64,000 nt of DNA from Cellulomonas wangleii (GTDB lineage Bacteria; Actinomycetota; Actinomycetes; Actinomycetales; Cellulomonadaceae), in contig NZ_CP074405.1 of NCBI RefSeq assembly GCF_018388445.1, positions 1,116,001-1,180,000 of the forward strand, read 5' to 3'. Positions 1-7,598 of this stretch are shown in pieces. The notes below the pieces were generated by a model. It saw nothing but the letters and a program-made list of their open reading frames with translations. It was not told where the DNA came from and did not search any database. How positions within the stretch are numbered: the first letter of the stretch is position 1; every line of letters begins with the position of its first letter. The position numbers and the translations under genes were made by a program.

Positions 1-1
1 G

Positions 2-58
2 CTGCGGGCGTGGCTGACGGGTGCGCAGCCCGAGGACCTGCCGCTGGGCACCGCCTGA
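2..58 (+). CDS. C-terminal end of a gene, probably succinyl-diaminopimelate desuccinylase (partial)
   Basis: Only the last 18 codons and a TGA stop are present; the tail reads LRAWLTGAQPEDLPLGTA. DapE proteins often finish with a similar L-x-x-W-L helix, and in Mycobacterium dapE (Rv1202) lies just before the LOG gene that follows here. DapE would hydrolyse N-succinyl-LL-diaminopimelate in lysine and peptidoglycan synthesis. The visible part contains no catalytic residue, so the identification rests on gene order. Confidence 0.4.
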   Translation: MRAWLTGAQPEDLPLGTA

Positions 59-99
59 CGTCCCCGTCCCACGTCTGACCCCGCCCGACCGGCCTCGCC

Positions 100-105
100 T
101 AGGCT
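100..105 (+). promoter_or_regulatory. -10 box TAGGCT of the LOG gene (leaderless)
   Basis: TAGGCT lies 6 nt before the ATG at 112 and no Shine-Dalgarno sequence is present, so transcription probably starts at the A of the start codon. Confidence 0.5.
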
Positions 106-111
106 CGGGGG

Positions 112-1011
112 ATGACCCCCGACGACACGCGGGCACCCGCCCCCGAGTACCGCCGCGGCCCCGTCCTGCTGCGCCGCGACCAGATCCCCGCCACCACGTC
201 CGACCAGCGCCTGCTGTCCGGCCCCGAGGGGGCCGGGTGGCTGCACTCCGACCCCTGGCGGGTCATGCGGATCCAGAGCGAGTTCGTGGAGGGCTTCGGC
301 GCGCTCGCCGAGGTCGGACCCGCCGTCAGCGTGTTCGGCTCCGCCCGGGTGAAGCCGGGCGACCCCTACTACGCGATGGCGCAGGACGTGGCGCGCGGTC
401 TGGTCGAGGCCGGGTACGCCGTGATCACCGGCGGTGGGCCGGGGATCATGGAGGCGGCCAACCGGGGGGCGACCGAGGCGAGCGGCCTGTCCGTCGGGCT
501 CGGCATCGAGCTGCCGTTCGAGCAGGGCATGAACGAGTGGGTCGACCTGGGCGTCAACTTCCGCTACTTCTTCGCCCGCAAGACGATGTTCGTCAAGTAC
601 TCGCAGGGCTTCGTCGTGCTGCCCGGAGGGTTCGGCACGTTCGACGAGCTGTTCGAGGCGCTCACGCTGGTGCAGACCCACAAGGTGACCGGGTTCCCGA
701 TCGTCCTGCTCGGGGGCGACTACTGGACGGGCCTGCTGAGCTGGCTGCGCGACACCGTGCACCCGCAGGGCATGATCGCGGAGGTCGACGTCGACCTGCT
801 GCAGGTCGCGGCCGACGCCGAGGAGGCCGTCGAGATCGTCGTGCGGCGCGGTGCCGAGCTGCGCGCCGAGGAGGAGGCGGCGGTGCGCGCGGCCGCGCGC
901 GACCAGCGCGCGGCGGCCGCGGCCGGCGAGGCGCGTGCGCGCGACGGCCGGCGGGCACGGGACGCGGGCGCGACCGGGACGGACGGCCCGCTCACGGACG
1001 GCGGGTGGTGA
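112..1011 (+). CDS. LOG family (TIGR00730) nucleotide phosphoribohydrolase
   Basis: This 299-residue Rossmann-fold protein belongs to the LOG / lysine-decarboxylase-like family. Members release a free base from nucleoside 5'-monophosphates; the M. tuberculosis homologue Rv1205 produces cytokinins. Residues 107-120 read GGGPGIMEAANRGA and residues 171-179 read PGGFGTFDE, which are the two family motifs that bind phosphate and carry the catalytic glutamate and arginine. The last ~60 residues are charged and Ala/Arg rich, beyond the usual fold. The ATG at 112 is chosen because a -10 box sits 6 nt upstream. Its stop overlaps the next start (GTGA), so folP2 is probably translationally coupled. The physiological substrate cannot be told from sequence. 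Confidence 0.9.
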   Translation: MTPDDTRAPAPEYRRGPVLLRRDQIPATTSDQRLLSGPEGAGWLHSDPWRVMRIQSEFVEGFGALAEVGPAVSVFGSARVKPGDPYYAMAQDVARGLVEAGYAVITGGGPGIMEAANRGATEASGLSVGLGIELPFEQGMNEWVDLGVNFRYFFARKTMFVKYSQGFVVLPGGFGTFDELFEALTLVQTHKVTGFPIVLLGGDYWTGLLSWLRDTVHPQGMIAEVDVDLLQVAADAEEAVEIVVRRGAELRAEEEAAVRAAARDQRAAAAAGEARARDGRRARDAGATGTDGPLTDGGW

Positions 1012-1934
1012 CCGAGCCGCCCCTGCCCGGCGTCCCGGCCGGCGCAGCGCCGCTGCGGCTGCGCGGTCGCACGTTCGGCGCCGACCACCCCGTGGTCATG
1101 GCGGTGGTCAACCGCACCCCGGACTCCTTCTACGCCGCGGCGCGTCACGGCGCCGACGCGGTCGACGCCGCGGTCGACCGCGCCGTGGCCGAGGGGGCCG
1201 ACGTCCTCGACGTGGGCGGTGTGCGGGCCGGTCGCGGGCCCGTCGTCGACGAGGCCGAGGAGATCGCCCGCGTGCTGCCGGTCGTCGAGCGCGTCCGTGC
1301 CCGGTACCCGGACCTGCTGGTGAGCGTCGACACCTGGCGTGCGGGCGTCGCGCGGGCCGCGGCGGACGCCGGCGCCGACCTGCTCAACGACACGTGGGCC
1401 GGGCACGACCCGGCACTGGTCGAGGTGGCCGCCGAGCGCGGGCTGGGCGTCGTCTGCTCGCACACCGGCGGTGCCACCCCGCGCAGCGACCCCTTCCGTG
1501 TCACCTACCCCGCGCCGGAGGGCGTCGACCCCCTCGACGGCGTCGTCGCGGACGTCGAGCGGACGCTGACGGCGTCGGCCGCCCGGGCCGTGGCGCTGGG
1601 CGTGGACCCCGCCTCCGTGCTCGTCGACGCGACGCTCGACTTCGGCAAGACGACGTGGCACTCGTTGCACCTGCTCAGAAACACCCCGAAACTCGTCCAC
1701 ATCGGGCACCCTGTGCTCGTGGCGATCTCACGCAAGGACGTGGTGGGCGAGACGCTGGACCTCCCGCCCGAGGACAGGCTCGAGGGCACGTTGGCGGCGA
1801 CGGCCGTGGCGGCCTGGCTCGGCGCCCGCGTGTTCCGGGTGCACGACGTGGCCGCGACCCGGCGGGCGCTCGACATGGTCGCCGCGATCCGCGGCGAGCG
1901 GGCACCCCTGCGGGCGCTGCGAGGGCTGCTGTGA
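1008..1934 (+). CDS. folP2: FolP2-type dihydropteroate synthase homologue
   Basis: This 308-residue TIM-barrel protein is a homologue of dihydropteroate synthase. It keeps the skeleton (NRTPDSFY near the N-terminus, FGKT, SRK, and RVHDV near the C-terminus). It departs from active FolP at the ligand loops: the STRPG loop is replaced by VRAGRGP, and the usual MH segment is replaced by CSHTGGATPRSDPF. These changes match mycobacterial FolP2 (Rv1207), which sits in the same neighbourhood and for which no DHPS activity has been found. Folate synthesis is therefore a doubtful role. The GTG at 1008 overlaps the LOG stop by 4 nt, and its own stop overlaps the next gene's GTG in the same way. Confidence 0.85.
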   Translation: MTEPPLPGVPAGAAPLRLRGRTFGADHPVVMAVVNRTPDSFYAAARHGADAVDAAVDRAVAEGADVLDVGGVRAGRGPVVDEAEEIARVLPVVERVRARYPDLLVSVDTWRAGVARAAADAGADLLNDTWAGHDPALVEVAAERGLGVVCSHTGGATPRSDPFRVTYPAPEGVDPLDGVVADVERTLTASAARAVALGVDPASVLVDATLDFGKTTWHSLHLLRNTPKLVHIGHPVLVAISRKDVVGETLDLPPEDRLEGTLAATAVAAWLGARVFRVHDVAATRRALDMVAAIRGERAPLRALRGLL

Positions 1935-3262
1935 GCGCCGGGACCCCCGCCCGGGGGGTGCCTGCCACCGCGGCCCCGCCGTCCCCGCGGGACGCCGGGG
2001 ACGCGGGGGACGCGCAGGACGCCGACCCCCGCCGCGCCGAGGGGCCGGTCCACCGCCTCGTGGCGCGTGTGCGGGCGTGGCCCTGGTGGGTGCACGTGCT
2101 GCTCGTCTGGGGTGCGTCGCGCCTGCTCGCGGCGGTCGCGTTCCTCGTGACGGCCACCGTCCAGAAGCCGACGTCGTGGACCGCGGGCGACCCGCCGTAC
2201 CAGCTCTTCGTCGCGGTGCCGTTCGACGCCGGGTGGTACCAGCAGATCGCCGACACCGGGTACCCGGCCGAGCTGCCCCGGGACGACCAGGGCCTGGTGC
2301 AGCAGAACCCGTGGGCCTTCTTCCCGCTGTACCCGATGCTCGTGCGGACCGTGATGACGCTCACGGGCGGCTCGTGGGTGGCGGTCGCCCCGACGGTGGC
2401 GCTCGTGCTGGGGGCCGCGGCGGTGCTCGTCGTGCACGAGGTCGTCCGGGTCGGTGCACCGCGCGCGGTCGCAGCCCGCCCCGGGCTCCCGCTGGCGACC
2501 GTCGCGCTGGTCTGCGCGTTCCCGTCCGCGGCCGTCCTGCAGGTGGCGTACACCGAGTCCACCGCGCTGCTGCTGGTGGCCACGTCGCTGCTGCTGATCG
2601 TGCGGCGGCGGTACGGCTGGGCGGCGGTCGCCGTCCTGGCGCTCGGGTTCGCCCGTGCCGTGGCCCTGCCCATGGTCGCGGTGGTCGTGGTGCACGCGGC
2701 GGTCCGCTGGTGGCGTGCCCGACGCGGTGAGGACGACCTCGGGCGCCGCGACGCCGCGGGTCTGCTCGGCCTGGCGCTGGCGGCGGGGGTGTCCGGTGTG
2801 GCCTGGCCCGCGATCTGCGGCTGGGTGACCGGTGTGCCGGACGGGTACCTGCAGACGCAGGAGGCCTGGCGCGGCGTGCGGGAGGTCACGCCCTTCCTCG
2901 GGTGGACGTACGTCCCGCAGTTCTGGCTCGGGGAGTGGGCCGTGCCGGCCCTGGTCGCCGGGTTCGGCCTCATGGCCGCGGTCCTGCTCGTGCCGGCCGC
3001 CTGGCGGCTGGGCCCCGAGCTCCACGCGTGGTCGGTGGCGTACGTGCTCTACATCGTCGCGGTCATCGAGCCCGGGTCGAGCCTGGCCCGGTTCCTGCTG
3101 CTCGCGTTCCCGCTGGGAGCGGTGACCGCCGGGGCGGTCCGGCGCCCGCCGTGGGCGCGGCGTGCCTGGTTCGTGGCGGTGCTCGTCGTCATGCTGGCGC
3201 TGCAGGCCCTCTGGATCCGGCAGATGTGGGAGTCCAACCCCGCCGGCGACTGGCCACCGTGA
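1931..3262 (+). CDS. PIG-V-like membrane mannosyltransferase (GT-C fold)
   Basis: This 443-residue polytopic membrane protein has about ten hydrophobic segments after a ~50-residue charged Pro/Ala-rich N-terminus. The segment FDAGWYQQIADTGY, in the first extracytoplasmic loop, matches the acidic W-Y-x-x-I-A-x-x-G-Y motif of PIG-V-type GT-C transferases, which take mannose from polyprenyl-phosphate-mannose. A second Tyr/Phe-rich motif (NPWAFFPLYPML) follows, as in that family. A role in mannosylating a lipid or cell-wall glycan on the outer face of the membrane is inferred. The GTG start overlaps the folP2 stop by 4 nt. The acceptor is unknown. Confidence 0.75.
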   Translation: MSAGTPARGVPATAAPPSPRDAGDAGDAQDADPRRAEGPVHRLVARVRAWPWWVHVLLVWGASRLLAAVAFLVTATVQKPTSWTAGDPPYQLFVAVPFDAGWYQQIADTGYPAELPRDDQGLVQQNPWAFFPLYPMLVRTVMTLTGGSWVAVAPTVALVLGAAAVLVVHEVVRVGAPRAVAARPGLPLATVALVCAFPSAAVLQVAYTESTALLLVATSLLLIVRRRYGWAAVAVLALGFARAVALPMVAVVVVHAAVRWWRARRGEDDLGRRDAAGLLGLALAAGVSGVAWPAICGWVTGVPDGYLQTQEAWRGVREVTPFLGWTYVPQFWLGEWAVPALVAGFGLMAAVLLVPAAWRLGPELHAWSVAYVLYIVAVIEPGSSLARFLLLAFPLGAVTAGAVRRPPWARRAWFVAVLVVMLALQALWIRQMWESNPAGDWPP

Positions 3263-3271
3263 CCCGTTCGT

Positions 3272-3291
3272 GCCGCCCGCACCCGGGCGGC
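3272..3291 (+). terminator. Hairpin after the mannosyltransferase gene
   Basis: A perfect 8-bp inverted repeat, GCCGCCCG / CGGGCGGC, encloses a 4-nt loop 10 nt after the stop codon. There is no U-tract, as is usual in GC-rich actinobacteria. Confidence 0.4.
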
Positions 3292-3308
3292 GTCCTCGCG
3301 CGGTGAAC

Positions 3309-3314
3309 TAGGAT
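3309..3314 (+). promoter_or_regulatory. -10 box TAGGAT before the DUF3117 gene
   Basis: TAGGAT lies about 90 nt before the DUF3117 ATG, so this transcript would have an ~85-nt leader, unlike its leaderless neighbours. I see no good -35 hexamer at 16-18 nt. Confidence 0.4.
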
Positions 3315-3404
3315 GTCCGGTGGACAACCGGCAGATCAGGCGGTTGTCGGGGCGACCCGGCAGCGCGCCGGGCCGGCAACGTACGAGGCGAAGGAGAGGC
3401 CCGG

Positions 3405-3572
3405 ATGGCCGCGATGAAGCCGAGGACCGGCGACGGACCGCTCGAGGTGACCAAGGAGGGTCGCGGCATCGTCATGCGCGTCCCGCTCGAGGGCGGCGGA
3501 CGGCTGGTGGTCGAGCTCAACGCGACCGAGGCCGCCGAGCTGGGTGAGGCCCTCACCTCCGTCGTCGGCTGA
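3405..3572 (+). CDS. DUF3117 small protein
   Basis: This 55-residue protein starts MAAMKPRTGDGPLEVTKEG and ends in an LGEAL-type helix. It matches the actinobacterial DUF3117 family (M. tuberculosis Rv1211, in the same neighbourhood). The family is very conserved in length and sequence but has no established function. A strong AAGGAGAG ribosome-binding site ends 7 nt before the ATG. The leucyl aminopeptidase gene starts 10 nt after the stop, so the two may be co-transcribed. The gene is short enough to be missed by length-filtered ORF callers. Confidence 0.9.
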   Translation: MAAMKPRTGDGPLEVTKEGRGIVMRVPLEGGGRLVVELNATEAAELGEALTSVVG

Positions 3573-3582
3573 CGACCTGCGG

Positions 3583-5187
3583 ATGAGCCCTCGCACCACC
3601 GGCGTGGCCCCGCGGACCGCGCCGCGCACCCCACCGACCGTCGACCTGCACGCGGCGACCGTCGTCGACTCCCCGCTCCTCACGGACGGGTCGGTCGACG
3701 CGGTCGCGGTGCAGGTGGCCCCGCGGCGTCCGGGCGACGACGCCCTGCAGCCGCGCTCCGGCACGCCCCAGGCCGCGGCCCGGTACGGCGTCGACCTGGC
3801 GGAGCTGGCCGAGCGTGCCGGCCTCACCGGTGCGGCTGGTGAGGCGTTCACCGTCCACCTGCCGCTGCCGGTCGGCTCGTCCGTGGTGCTGCCCTGGGCA
3901 GGGCTGCCGCCGCGCATCGTCCTCGTCGGCGTGGGGGACGAGAGCCCTACCGCGCTGCGCCGTGCCGGTGCCGCGCTGGCCCGGGCGACCCGCGGCCTGC
4001 GGCGCGTCGCCGCGACCGTCGGCGCGCAGACCCACGACGACGACGCCGCCGCCGCCCGTGCCGCGCGCGCCGTGGCCGAGGGCTACCTGCTGGCGGCCTA
4101 CACGCTGCCGCGCATGGCCGCGGAGCCCGCGTCCCCCGCGCAGGCGCCCGCCGACCTGGTGCTGCTGGGCCGCGACGGCCCCGCGGTGCGGGAGGCGGTC
4201 ACGACCGCCGCGACCGGTGCCGCCGCCACGTGGCTGGTCCGGGACCTGGCGAACACGCCGTCGAACGTCAAGAACCCCGCCTGGATGGCGGACCGTGCCC
4301 GTCACCTCGGCTCGAAGGCCGGCCTGGACGTCGAGGTCCTGGGGCCGCGCGAGCTCGCCGCCGGCGGGTTCGGCGGCATCCTGGCCGTCGGCGGGGGGTC
4401 CGCCTCCACGCCCCGGCTCGTCCGCGTCTCGTACACGCCTGTCGACGGCGACGGCCGTCACGTCGTCGTGGTCGGCAAGGGCATCACCTACGACACGGGG
4501 GGCCTGTCGATCAAGCCCCGCGAGGCCATGGTGCCCATGAAGACCGACATGGCGGGGTCGGCCGTCGCCCTCGCCACCGTGCTCGCCGCGGCGCAGGCGC
4601 AGGTGCCGCACCGCGTCACGGCCGTGCTCCCGCTGGCGGAGAACCACGTGGGCGCGGCGTCGTACCGGCCGGGTGACGTGGTGACGATCCACGGCGGCAC
4701 GACCGTCGAGATCGCGAACACCGACGCGGAGGGTCGACTCGTCCTCGCGGACGCGCTGGCCTGGGCCGACGCGACCCTCGACCCGGACGTGCTCATCGAC
4801 GTCGCGACGCTCACGGGTGCCGCGACGCTGGGTCTGGGCCGTCAGCACGCGGCGCTCTACGGCACGGACGACGCGCTCGTCGCCGGGCTCTCGGCAGCGG
4901 GGGAGCGCACCGGTGAGCTCGTGTGGCACATGCCGCTCGTCGCGGAGTACGAGGAGGCCGTGCGCTCGTCGGTCGCCGACCTGCGCCACGTCCCCGAGGA
5001 CCGTCGGATCGGTGGCGGGTCCATCACCGCCGCGCTGTTCCTGCGCCGGTTCGTCGGGCAGCGCCGGTGGGCGCACCTCGACATCGCAGGTCCGGCGCGC
5101 TCGACCTCCGACAAGCACGAGGTCACCGAGGGCGCCACGGGGTACGGCGCGCGGCTCCTGCTGGAGTACCTCGGCTCGCTCGACTGA
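3583..5187 (+). CDS. pepA: Leucyl aminopeptidase (M17 family)
   Basis: This 534-residue cytosolic metallo-aminopeptidase removes N-terminal residues from peptides and normally forms a hexamer with two metal ions per subunit. The C-terminal catalytic domain carries K299 and D304 in GKGITYDTGG, MKTDMAGS, and the family signature NTDAEGRL at 379-386, which supplies two metal ligands (D381, E383) and the catalytic arginine R385. The N-terminal ~170 residues form the variable domain. I chose the ATG at 3583 over an in-frame ATG at 3544 because the latter lies inside the DUF3117 gene. The gene converges on the O-methyltransferase gene. Confidence 0.95.
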   Translation: MSPRTTGVAPRTAPRTPPTVDLHAATVVDSPLLTDGSVDAVAVQVAPRRPGDDALQPRSGTPQAAARYGVDLAELAERAGLTGAAGEAFTVHLPLPVGSSVVLPWAGLPPRIVLVGVGDESPTALRRAGAALARATRGLRRVAATVGAQTHDDDAAAARAARAVAEGYLLAAYTLPRMAAEPASPAQAPADLVLLGRDGPAVREAVTTAATGAAATWLVRDLANTPSNVKNPAWMADRARHLGSKAGLDVEVLGPRELAAGGFGGILAVGGGSASTPRLVRVSYTPVDGDGRHVVVVGKGITYDTGGLSIKPREAMVPMKTDMAGSAVALATVLAAAQAQVPHRVTAVLPLAENHVGAASYRPGDVVTIHGGTTVEIANTDAEGRLVLADALAWADATLDPDVLIDVATLTGAATLGLGRQHAALYGTDDALVAGLSAAGERTGELVWHMPLVAEYEEAVRSSVADLRHVPEDRRIGGGSITAALFLRRFVGQRRWAHLDIAGPARSTSDKHEVTEGATGYGARLLLEYLGSLD

Positions 5188-5207
5188 GCCGCCCGGCTCC
5201 CGGCGGT

Positions 5208-5224
5208 GCCGCCCCGGTGGCGGC
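5208..5224. terminator. Possible bidirectional hairpin between pepA and the O-methyltransferase gene
   Basis: GCCGCC / GGCGGC forms a 6-bp stem with a 5-nt loop in the 75-bp gap between two convergent stops. The gap is so GC-rich that other pairings, such as GGCCGG / CCGGCC at 5231-5262, compete. Confidence 0.25.
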
Positions 5225-5262
5225 GCTGTCGGCCGGTCGTGGTCGGCGCCGCGCGGCCGGCC

Positions 5263-5868
5263 TCAGCGGCGCACGGCCACCAGCAGGCCGTCGCCCGTGG
5301 GCAGCAGCGCCGGCAGCAGCCGGTCGTCGGCGCGGACCTGGCGCCCGACGTCACGCACGGTCGTCGTGGCCTCGTCGCGCCGGGCGGGGTCGGCGACGCG
5401 GTCGTGCCACAGCGCGTCGTCCACCGCCAGGACGCCGCCGGGACGCAGGAGCCGGACGGCCTGCTCGACGTAGCCGGGGTAGTTCTCGACGTCCGCGTCG
5501 ACGACGACCATGTCGTAGCCGCCGTCCGTGAGCCGCGGCAGCACGTCCAGCGCGCGACCGGAGATGGCCCGCGTGCGGGTGCTGCGCACACCTTCCTCGG
5601 CGAACGCCTCCTTCGCGGCGCGCTGGTGCTCGAGCTCGAGGTCGATCGTCGTCAGGACGCCGTCGGCCGGCATGCCGCGCAGCAGGTACAGCGACCCGAC
5701 GCCGGCGCCCGTGCCGACCTCGACGACCGCCCGGGCCTGCGCCGCCGCGGCGAGCACGCGCAGCGCCGCGCCCGCACCCGGCAGGACGGGGGTGCAGCCG
5801 AGGTGGGACGCACGCTCCCGGGCCCGCAGCAGGACGTCGTCCTCGTCGAGGAACTCCTCGCAGTACAC
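5263..5868 (-). CDS. SAM-dependent O-methyltransferase (family 3; Rv1220c-like)
   Basis: The protein is 201 residues from the GTG at 5868. It is a class I methyltransferase of the caffeoyl-CoA/catechol O-methyltransferase group: VVEVGTGAGVGSLYLL is the SAM-binding glycine motif, DMVVVDADVENY carries the metal/SAM acidic residues, and LRPGGVLAVDDALW is the family motif. The start is uncertain. The frame stays open to a stop at 5941-5943, and codons upstream of the GTG encode STDKAQSWVYCEEF, which resembles the usual N-terminus of this family. The only good Shine-Dalgarno site (5901-5907) sits 5 nt before an ATC codon at 5893-5895. The true start may be that ATC, giving 210 residues. It is divergent from the sigma factor gene, as in Mycobacterium. 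The substrate is unknown. Confidence 0.88.
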   Translation of the reverse strand: MYCEEFLDEDDVLLRARERASHLGCTPVLPGAGAALRVLAAAAQARAVVEVGTGAGVGSLYLLRGMPADGVLTTIDLELEHQRAAKEAFAEEGVRSTRTRAISGRALDVLPRLTDGGYDMVVVDADVENYPGYVEQAVRLLRPGGVLAVDDALWHDRVADPARRDEATTTVRDVGRQVRADDRLLPALLPTGDGLLVAVRR

Positions 5869-5900
5869 CCAGCTCTGCGCCTTGTCGGTGGAGATGACGG

Positions 5901-5907
5901 CCTCCTC
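5901..5907 (-). promoter_or_regulatory. Ribosome-binding site GAGGAGG pointing at an ATC start
   Basis: On the minus strand GAGGAGG is followed by CCGTC and then ATC, the normal 5-nt spacing. The first standard start codon (GTG 5868) has no comparable site upstream, so this site argues for initiation at ATC 5895. Confidence 0.5.
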
Positions 5908-6096
5908 GTCGCGGGCCCCGAGCGGGCTCGTCCTTGCCGGTCAGCGTAGTCCCGCGGCGTCGGCGGTGGCCGGACCCGGTGCGCGTGGCGCAGCCTCGTC
6001 CCGGAGGGGGTTCCGCCCACGACGAACACGGGTCGAGGACGCCGCCGTGACCTGGGAGACTGAGGCCCAGCGCCGGACCGAGGAGAGTGCCCGTAG

Positions 6097-6687
6097 ATGA
6101 GTGCCCAGCCCCCCGAGTGGCAGGCCCCGTCGTGGGAGGAGATCGTCCGCGAGCACTCCGGCCGCGTGTACCGGCTCGCCTACCGGCTGACGGGCAACCG
6201 GCACGACGCCGAGGACCTCACGCAGGAGACGTTCGTGCGCGTGTTCCGGTCCCTGCACACGTACAGCCCCGGCACGTTCGAGGGCTGGCTGCACCGCATC
6301 ACCACCAACCTCTTCCTCGACCAGGCGCGGCGCCGTCAGCGCGTGCGCATCGAGCCCATCGGCGACGACACCGAGCGCTGGACGTCGCCGGACCGGCTGT
6401 CGACGCCCGAGCGCGCCTTCGAGGCCGGCAACCTGGACCACGACGTCCAGCGCGCGCTCGACGACCTGCCCCCCGAGTACCGCGCCGCGGTGGTGCTGTG
6501 CGACATCGAGGGTCTGTCGTACGAGGAGATCGCGGTGACCCTCGGCATCAAGCTCGGCACCGTGCGCTCGCGGATCCACCGCGCGCGGGCGCGCCTGCGG
6601 GTGGCGCTGGCGCACCGCCGGGCCGAGGTCGCCGGGCACGCCGACGCCACGGCAGTGCTGCCGGACCCGGCGGAGGTGGTCCGGTGA
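6097..6687 (+). CDS. sigE: ECF RNA polymerase sigma factor, SigE type
   Basis: This 196-residue sigma-70 family factor has only regions 2 and 4. Region 2 spans about residues 22-80 ([20 protein letters not shown], then the W-L-x-R-I-T-x-N segment that melts the -10). Region 4 spans about 125-182 and contains the helix-turn-helix [20 protein letters not shown]. The next genes encode a zinc anti-sigma factor, an HtrA-like protease and TatB, the same order as Rv1221-Rv1224, where SigE controls envelope stress. GAGGAGAG before the ATG supports this start. The stop and the anti-sigma ATG share one base, which favours balanced synthesis of the two. Confidence 0.93.
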   Translation: MSAQPPEWQAPSWEEIVREHSGRVYRLAYRLTGNRHDAEDLTQETFVRVFRSLHTYSPGTFEGWLHRITTNLFLDQARRRQRVRIEPIGDDTERWTSPDRLSTPERAFEAGNLDHDVQRALDDLPPEYRAAVVLCDIEGLSYEEIAVTLGIKLGTVRSRIHRARARLRVALAHRRAEVAGHADATAVLPDPAEVVR

Positions 6688-7598
6688 TGCACCTCGGGTC
6701 GCGCATCAGCGCACTGGTCGACGGGCAGCTCGACGCGGCCGCCACGGAGCGTGCCCTCGCGCACGTCGCGACGTGCGGGCAGTGCTCCCGGGAGCTCGCC
6801 GCGGCGCGGGAGGCGCGCCGTGCGCTCGCCGCAGCCGCCGAGGACCCCGTGGTGCCGACGGCGGACCTCACCGCCCGGCTGCTCTCGCTGTCGGCCCAGG
6901 CGGTACCGCCGGCGCCCGGGCCGCGCGACCCGTTCGCCGTCGCCGGCGGTGCGGCACTCCCGTACGCCGCGACGCACGCCCTGCGCGGCGACGTCGTCAC
7001 GCGCCGCACCCCGGTGCGCCTCGTGGTCGGGTCCGTCGCGGGCCTGGGTGCGGTCGCCGCCGCGCTGTTCGTGCTGGGGGAGCGGCCGGTCGTCACGCCC
7101 ACGTCGCACCCCGCCGCGGTGCTCGGCCTGCTGGCGCACGCCTCGGACGGCCCCGCCGCGGGGACCTCCCCGGCCGACGACGACACCGTCGCCTGGCTGC
7201 GCAGGCACGGGTGGACCTTCCCCGGGACCCTGCCCGAGGGGTGGCGCGTCGGCGCCGTCACGTGGTCGTCCGGCAGCCCGCAGGTGCTCTCGGTCGAGGT
7301 GGAGTGCCCCGGGGGGACGTTCGTCGTCACCGAGCAGCAGGGCCGCCTGGACACGGCCGCACTGGCCGGGGCCCCCGTGCGCGAGGTCGGCGGACGACAG
7401 GTGCACGTGCTGTCCGTCGAGCCGTGGCACGTCGCGTGGCAGTCCGAGGCCACGGTCGTGCAGGTGGTCGCGGCGCAGGACGACGGCGACGTCGACGCCC
7501 TGGTCGCCGCGTTCCCGTCCGGTGGCTACGACGACACGGTGACCGGGCGGATCAGCCGCGGCTGGCAGACCGTCTCGGCCGTGTGGGAGCGCCCGTGA
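6687..7598 (+). CDS. rseA: Zinc-binding anti-sigma factor (RseA-like)
   Basis: This 303-residue protein should bind and inactivate the sigma factor encoded just upstream. Its first ~50 residues form a ZAS (zf-HC2) domain with H26, C30 and C33 in HxxxCxxC. One hydrophobic stretch, LVVGSVAGLGAVAAALFVLG at about residues 112-131, could be a membrane anchor. The remaining ~170 residues would lie outside the membrane and resemble no domain I can name. Mycobacterial RseA is about half this length, so the C-terminal sensor-like part is an extension. Its TGA overlaps the GTG of the protease gene. Confidence 0.85.
   Translation: MHLGSRISALVDGQLDAAATERALAHVATCGQCSRELAAAREARRALAAAAEDPVVPTADLTARLLSLSAQAVPPAPGPRDPFAVAGGAALPYAATHALRGDVVTRRTPVRLVVGSVAGLGAVAAALFVLGERPVVTPTSHPAAVLGLLAHASDGPAAGTSPADDDTVAWLRRHGWTFPGTLPEGWRVGAVTWSSGSPQVLSVEVECPGGTFVVTEQQGRLDTAALAGAPVREVGGRQVHVLSVEPWHVAWQSEATVVQVVAAQDDGDVDALVAAFPSGGYDDTVTGRISRGWQTVSAVWERP

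Noticed and set aside
720..1709. Long antisense frame across the LOG and folP2 genes
   Set aside because: Same shadow effect; no start signal, no recognisable domain, and biased composition.
3544..3582. Alternative earlier start for leucyl aminopeptidase
   Set aside because: It lies inside the DUF3117 coding region and adds residues not typical of the family.
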